NCBI RefSeq assembly: GCF_963169125.1
Contig: NC_084802.1
Span: forward strand, 32,084,107-32,148,106
Reading direction: 5' to 3'
Length of the DNA stretch: 64,000 bases
Origin: Humulus lupulus
Lineage: Eukaryota; Streptophyta; Magnoliopsida; Rosales; Cannabaceae
Below are positions 58,991-64,000 of the stretch, piece by piece; position 1 is the first letter of the stretch, and every line of letters begins with the position of its first letter. Both the position numbers and the translations under genes were made by a program. Under the pieces are notes generated by a model. That model was not told the origin of the DNA. It did not search any database and was given only the letters and a program-made list of their open reading frames with translations.

Positions 58991-59810
58991 AAAATTAGCT
59001 TTCTAATATATACTAGCATCATCAAATGAACTTGATTTTCAAATAACAAAAAGTAAAAACATTCAACATTGTATTAACAATCCACAAATTAGTTTAAAAC
59101 ATTCAACACTATCATCAACAACAAAATGTTCTTTAAGTATTCAAGTAGTCTTAAATATTCAACATATTGAAATGTTACTACTTTCAGCACAAAATATTCT
59201 ACAGCTGCCCAACACAAAGCCTTCAAAATTAAGTATCATTTTCTATTTCGCTTGTCACATCTACAAAATAAGCAAAGAAATATTTTATTGTTATTATCTA
59301 ACATCACAAGTTACTTCAAGAAAAATGCTATGGAAATTATTTCCAAGAGAGGACACCACATACAAAAGACAATCACAAATGCAAAGCTAAGGACAATAAA
59401 AAATGCGAATACAAAAGCAATGGAAATTCCATATGATTTCTCTTTTCCAGAAAAAGAAAATTTTCTATCAAACTTTATAATATTCCAAACTAAAAAAAGT
59501 CAAGGACCCAATTTAATTGAACACAGAAATCAAATCCCTTTTATAAAGAATAAACTAAGCAACATTGATGATAGAATTGTTTCACAAGTACTATTTTTCT
59601 CTACTGTATGCACACAAAGCTTGATTAATTAATAGTAAGAAATCAATTATATAGAAAGCTCAATCAATAGAAAAATCAGAATAGCAATTTAAATGCAGAT
59701 AATACTAACATACATGAATGATCCTGATTATTGATTTTGAAATCTTAATAGTATAAGCTTAAAATAGATGGATGGCTTTTTTAAAAGAAATAGAAGGCAA
59801 TCTTGCATAC

Positions 59811-61945
59811 CTGGGAAAAGTGAGGATTCCTGGGTGATTGTGTAGATGAAGTTGTACTGTCAACAAATCTTGTTTTGGGAATATCATTCCATTTACTGCA
59901 ATACTTATCCAATAATGCACTTGTAAAGGCGAGGGCATATTCAAGCACACTTCCAGTATTCATATTTGCCTTGTATAAAAGATCTGCAATTGGAAAACAC
60001 TTCAATATTTTAAATGAACTATAAAAATAAAAGCAAGATTCGCATATCAATTTAGGAAGCAGAGAATTTAAGTGATTGTCATTATTGAAGGCTGAAAATG
60101 TTCCGAGTAAATGTTTTGATTTCTCATAGACAACATTCAAATTAAACTAATATCTGCACAGCTTGATGATGTCTCATGACAACAATGTTGCAACGAAAGC
60201 AAGCAGCGAGTGTTAAAACTATTTTTCCCCAAAAGAGCACTGAACTAAATGTATGGGAAGAAACTCACTAGTGAAGAAAACCATAATCACAATATTTGGT
60301 TAAAATTTAACTCAAACTTACAGGGAACCACTTTGTCGCAATTTCAAAGCTCAAAGTAGTTACAATCCAAAAAATAATTTATAAGACCACCTTGACACTG
60401 CATCAAATTCAAAAGATTTTGCCCCAAAAAAAAAATCAAAAGAGGATATTGATAATTGATGCATATTTAAACTACTCTCCGCCTAACCCTACAATATTTG
60501 AGGAATAGCTATTGAGATGCTCAAGAAAACTTGAATCTCAAACTTTATGAGAGCAAATCACATGTCTAACCATTTGAACTACCTGAGAATCGATGATATA
60601 TACATACAATGAGTTTTCTAAATATTGAATGTTCAGCTTTGTACCTGCAGCTTCTGCTTGTTTTGATAGGGTGCTGAAAGAGGTTGGATTTGGGCACCCT
60701 GGCTTAAATAATATTGCAGTAGTGACTGATTTAAAGAGACTAAGAATTGGACTATCTCCACCATCTTGAGAATGTAATACTTGCCCATCAGCACTGGGAA
60801 GTAAATCCAGCCAAGGGGCTGTTTACATGAAGTGTTAGGTATCTACTTCTCTCTGTTCAGCATGTGAGATAGCAAAAATAAGATTCAAGTGGCCAGAAAC
60901 ACTTGTTTCAACTTTAACTAACCAATTAGATGGTATACATCATGATTCAGGCATCTCCAGTTCATTTTGAAGACTTCAGTAAAATTATAGCAAAAGCAAG
61001 GACACCGGCAACCTTAATTTTATAAACAAACTCTAAAGAAAAGTCTTGAAGTTCAAGTATAATAACATCATGTACTTGCCACACCTCCATAAAAAGGAAG
61101 CAATCCAATGGACTTTGGCAATGATTCTTGCAATCCAGTGATCATTGGTTCAAGTGTTGTTAGCTGAAGAAAGCAAGAAGAGATCATTATGCTAAATAAA
61201 AGAAACTACCTCTACTCGTTCTATTAATTTGAAGCTAAAAGAAAATGCCTCTTAAGTGACACAAGTTCTATTGTTAAGAGACAAACTCAGAATAAGACAT
61301 TATCCACTCTAAGTTTAAAAATAGATATCAAGAGCTACGTTAGATTTAAATAAATATTTTCATATAATGTCATGTAACTCATAAATCATGGATGATGAAC
61401 TAGACTAGGGGTCAATTTTTATTGAAATGGTTTCATAAATCCTTAATGGAAAAAATTGTCTAATAGAAAGCAACACCTCATTTATTTGAAAAACATTTCC
61501 CTGAACAATAAAATAAATGAGTGATTTATTTCATGGTGGTAACTTGGAAATTATCTGTTTTAGTTCAATAAAATAAGAGAGCTATCAAGAAAGAGCTAGG
61601 GAATTTTCAGATGAACAATAAAATAAGAGAGCTATCAAGAAAATCTAAGACCATAACATCACCAAACTAAAGTTCAACACCATAGAGGTATAAACTGCTG
61701 CCATTGTGAAGTTGAGAACCCCACCAGCCAGCCCTACGCCCAGCCACCATCCCTGCCGAGCCCCTCCCTGTACATCATTAAAACACGAACTTGTTCCACT
61801 TTATGAGTTTCCAATGCTTTGAGTTTGCTCCTTTCAAGATCACTGTGAATTTTTGTGATACTCTCAGATTTTGTTTCAATAGCTCCCAATATGTCTTCCA
61901 TATGCTTTTGCACATCTTCAAAAGCTGCACGAGTAGCTCCCAAAT
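59811..61945 (-). pseudogene. Multi-exon gene fragment of unknown function (possible host gene)
   Basis: On the minus strand three exons join with GT-AG borders and preserved frame: 61076-61163 (begins LTTLEPMITGLQ, contains LPKSIGLLPFYGG), 60645-60818 (contains PWLDLLPSADGQ and KPGCPNPTSF) and 59811-59983 (contains ANMNTGSVLEYALAF and LLDKYC). Exon phases agree at both junctions, with no stop. Upstream, 61945-61690 encodes a helical, coiled-coil-like stretch (EDVQKHMEDILGAIETKSES) and a hydrophobic, probably membrane-spanning segment (GWWLGVGLAGGVLNF), but these are in different frames. Another upstream piece (about 62030-61960) contains a stop. I do not recognise the family. It may be a real host gene truncated by the CACTA insertion at 62044, or a fragment captured by a transposon. 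Confidence 0.55.
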
Positions 61946-62043
61946 GAGTGAATTATGTTAGACAATGAGTTGCCCAACCACATCAGCTCTAAGACTGCTG
62001 CATAAAGTGAATATATGTTCTTTTACACTAATATCTGAGGTAT

Positions 62044-64000
62044 CACTACAAGAAAATAAGAGTTTTATGACTTTATTTGGGAGACATTGGAAGTCTACAA
62101 TGTCTCCCAATTGGGGAGACGTTGTTGCTAGGGTCATTGTAGGTATATATCCCACGTCTCCCATTGGGAGACGTGCCTCACTTCTTATGTCTCCCATTGG
62201 GAGAGGTTGAAAGTCAAACGTTGACTTTCAACCTCTCCCATTAGGAGACGTGGGAAGTCCCTAGGAGACATCCAACGTCTCCCATTGGGAGAGGTGAGTC
62301 ACTTCCCACGTCTCCCAGTGGGAGACATTGAAAGTCTCCCACATTTAAAAAAAATAAATTCAATAAATTTATAATTAATATTATTTTAATTTGATTTAAT
62401 AATTAATTAAATTGAAATGATTTTAATTTAAATTTAAATGATTTTAATCTAAATTTAAATTGATTTAATAATCAATTAAATTGAAAGAAAAAAATATATT
62501 TGTTAGACATATACAAGAAATACAATATTTGTTAGACATATTCAAAATGAACAAATATTGCATTGTGTATGAAGAAAGAGGTAAAAAAAAAAAAAAAAAC
62601 CTATCAACGAGGTTGGTAACTTTGGATTATCGGCAACATATATGTCGTCCATTCTTGTTGCAACTCATCAATTTGTGCCTCTGTATATGATGTGCTTGTT
62701 AGCTGCAAGAAATATAAAGTAAAATATATTAATTAATTATTTGATTACATTTATAGTTTCAAAAATAATTTGTAAATTTTAATTAATAATACCGTTCTCA
62801 AGTAATGCCCGGGACTCACATGTTCAATCAAATCCTTCAACATCCTCATTAAGTAGTATCCACATGCCACATTGTCCGGTTGGTGTGGACACTAATTATT
62901 TAAAAATATGAGTAATTTATTATTAAATTGAAACTTTTTAAAAAATGCATACATATTATTCTACTTAATTATTATAAATGTTCAAAAATTTCTGCTGAAG
63001 TTACTTACCTGAGGTTGCTTAATGCATAGAGTATCAGGGATCTCGACATCAGGAAGATTCATAGAGAAAAAAAGATTGAAAGCGCTGACGATCACTGATA
63101 CAATCTCCTCACGGTTATTTAGCTCTGAATTCACCAGATCACAACAATAAACATGATATGCATATGGTGCCAAAATAAGCAACATTCAATGTTCACTGTA
63201 TAAGAAAAACAAAAAAATTATAGCTCAAATGTTAAACAAAGAAATTATTGATATGGGTCGGAAAAATAACAACATTTTAAACTTACCCATGGTTCCAAGG
63301 GACAAGCATAACTTGTTCTTTTGATTTTACGTCATTGCAACGTCTGAACAGATTCTGAACACGATCGTCGAATGAACTCCCTTGAGTGGCGATGATATTA
63401 GGATTGACAAATAAAAACTTATTTTGGCGACCTTGTTGTACCACATATCTGTAAATGAACCTAATACAAAAATATGAAAAATTGTTATATGAATGAATAA
63501 ATCAAATTAGAAAATTAAATGAACAAACTTATTTGTGAGATATATACCTCATGTAGCTGACGACTACTGCTTGTCCAATCTTCTCCTTTTGAGCAAATTG
63601 AAGTATGTCATCCTTAAATATATAACAGTGAGACATATCCTGATCAAAAACTTCAGACTCTATGCCTAGATTGACACACTCGCCATCATCCCAATGAGAT
63701 ATGATATTCTGTAATCGTTCCAATGGAGTGTGGCCCAATTGTGTTGGAGGAGTTTGTTGTCGTCTTCTTTCTCAAGGTTGTTGTGTTGATGGAGCTCTTG
63801 GTCGTTGTGATTTGTTCTTACTTGTAGAGGGAGTCTGTATACAATAATATCAACAATTAAAAAAATTGCAAACAAATATAGAATTGTAAAGATAATTATG
63901 TAAAAATATGGCATCACCTCATGATATACATCTTCAGATATAATGACAAAATCCTTAGGCCACGCTATTGGTGTCCCAATGGCCTGAGCAACTATGTACA
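62044..64000. mobile_element. CACTA element end with inverted subterminal repeats (continues beyond window)
   Basis: CACTACAAGAAAATAAGAG begins at 62044. From 62080 to 62345 there are repeated copies of an inverted motif, ACGTCTCCCATTGGGAGACGT, and one palindrome of the type GAAAGTCAAACGTTGACTTTC (62208-62229). An AT-rich spacer follows (62346-62600), and then a minus-strand Ulp1-type gene. The other end is outside the window. It interrupts the gene fragment at 59811-62043. Confidence 0.75.
62604..64000 (-). pseudogene. Ulp1-type cysteine protease gene of a CACTA element (partial)
   Basis: Exons on the minus strand with GT-AG borders: above 63918 (block GTPIAWPKDFVI, DUF8039-like), 63548-63834, 63287-63460, 63009-63195, 62793-62891 and 62604-62702 (ends SYQPR, stop). 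The core matches the Ulp1/C48 SUMO-protease family. His is at 63189-63191 (NHGEH), Asp at 63138-63140 (VYCCDL), Gln at 62880-62882 and Cys at 62862-62864 (QPDNVACGYY). The codon after His should be Trp but is TGA (63186-63188), so the frame stops inside the active site. Another TGA is in exon 63548-63834. Genes of this type are carried by many plant CACTA and Mutator elements; their role is not settled. Confidence 0.8.

Noticed and set aside
58522..62043. A CACTA element bounded by 58522 and 62043
   Set aside because: No TAGTG-type right terminus is visible before 62044, and the string at 62044 is itself a left-type end of another family.

Overview
This is plant nuclear DNA, almost certainly from an AT-rich eudicot genome. 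It shows Ty3/gypsy Tekay-type and Tat-type and Ty1/copia LTR retrotransposons, CACTA (En/Spm) and Mutator-like DNA transposons, Helitron-like ends, and spliced GT-AG exons. The Tekay LTR style reminds me of Rosales/Cannabaceae genomes, but that is only an impression. I see no bacterial operon, rRNA, tRNA or CRISPR array. Nearly every long open frame belongs to a decayed mobile element.

Layout. 1-2300: a degenerate minus-strand gypsy remnant carrying a 1.08-kb Mutator-like foldback element with a perfect 9-bp target duplication. 2340-4976: palindrome-rich CACTA-type debris and a short CACTA element. 5612-9746: a Tat-like gypsy element (5' LTR, gag, protease, start of RT) in one frame broken only by stop codons, cut off and joined to a minus-strand copia 5' half (9758-12029). 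12030-14507: anonymous sequence ending in a polypurine tract and an LTR that contains a 27-bp minisatellite. 14508-17000: AT-rich DNA with microsatellites. 17001-39800: three head-to-tail Helitron-like elements. The second holds a solo LTR. The third holds a CACTA transposon (19606-38873) with decayed transposase genes, and that CACTA holds a complete Tekay gypsy element (26075-35841, TSD GTATC).

41731-58350: a plus-strand copia element split inside its gag zinc-knuckle codons by a minus-strand Tekay element (43159-55117). One LTR of that Tekay element is itself interrupted by a copia-type solo LTR (45039-47229, TSD AATCC). 58522-62043: a CACTA-type terminus followed by a minus-strand multi-exon gene fragment that I cannot name. 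Its three downstream exons keep one frame across GT-AG junctions, while its upstream part is frameshifted and stops at the next CACTA end. 62044-64000: the end of another CACTA element with inverted subterminal repeats and a minus-strand Ulp1-type cysteine protease gene, running off the window.

The window is therefore a layered record of insertions. The order of events can be read from target-site duplications and from which element interrupts which. No single gene here looks clearly functional. The best candidates for closer study are the unnamed exon block at 59811-61945, the 132-bp near-perfect hairpin at 35866-35997, and the Ulp1 gene of the CACTA element at the right edge.
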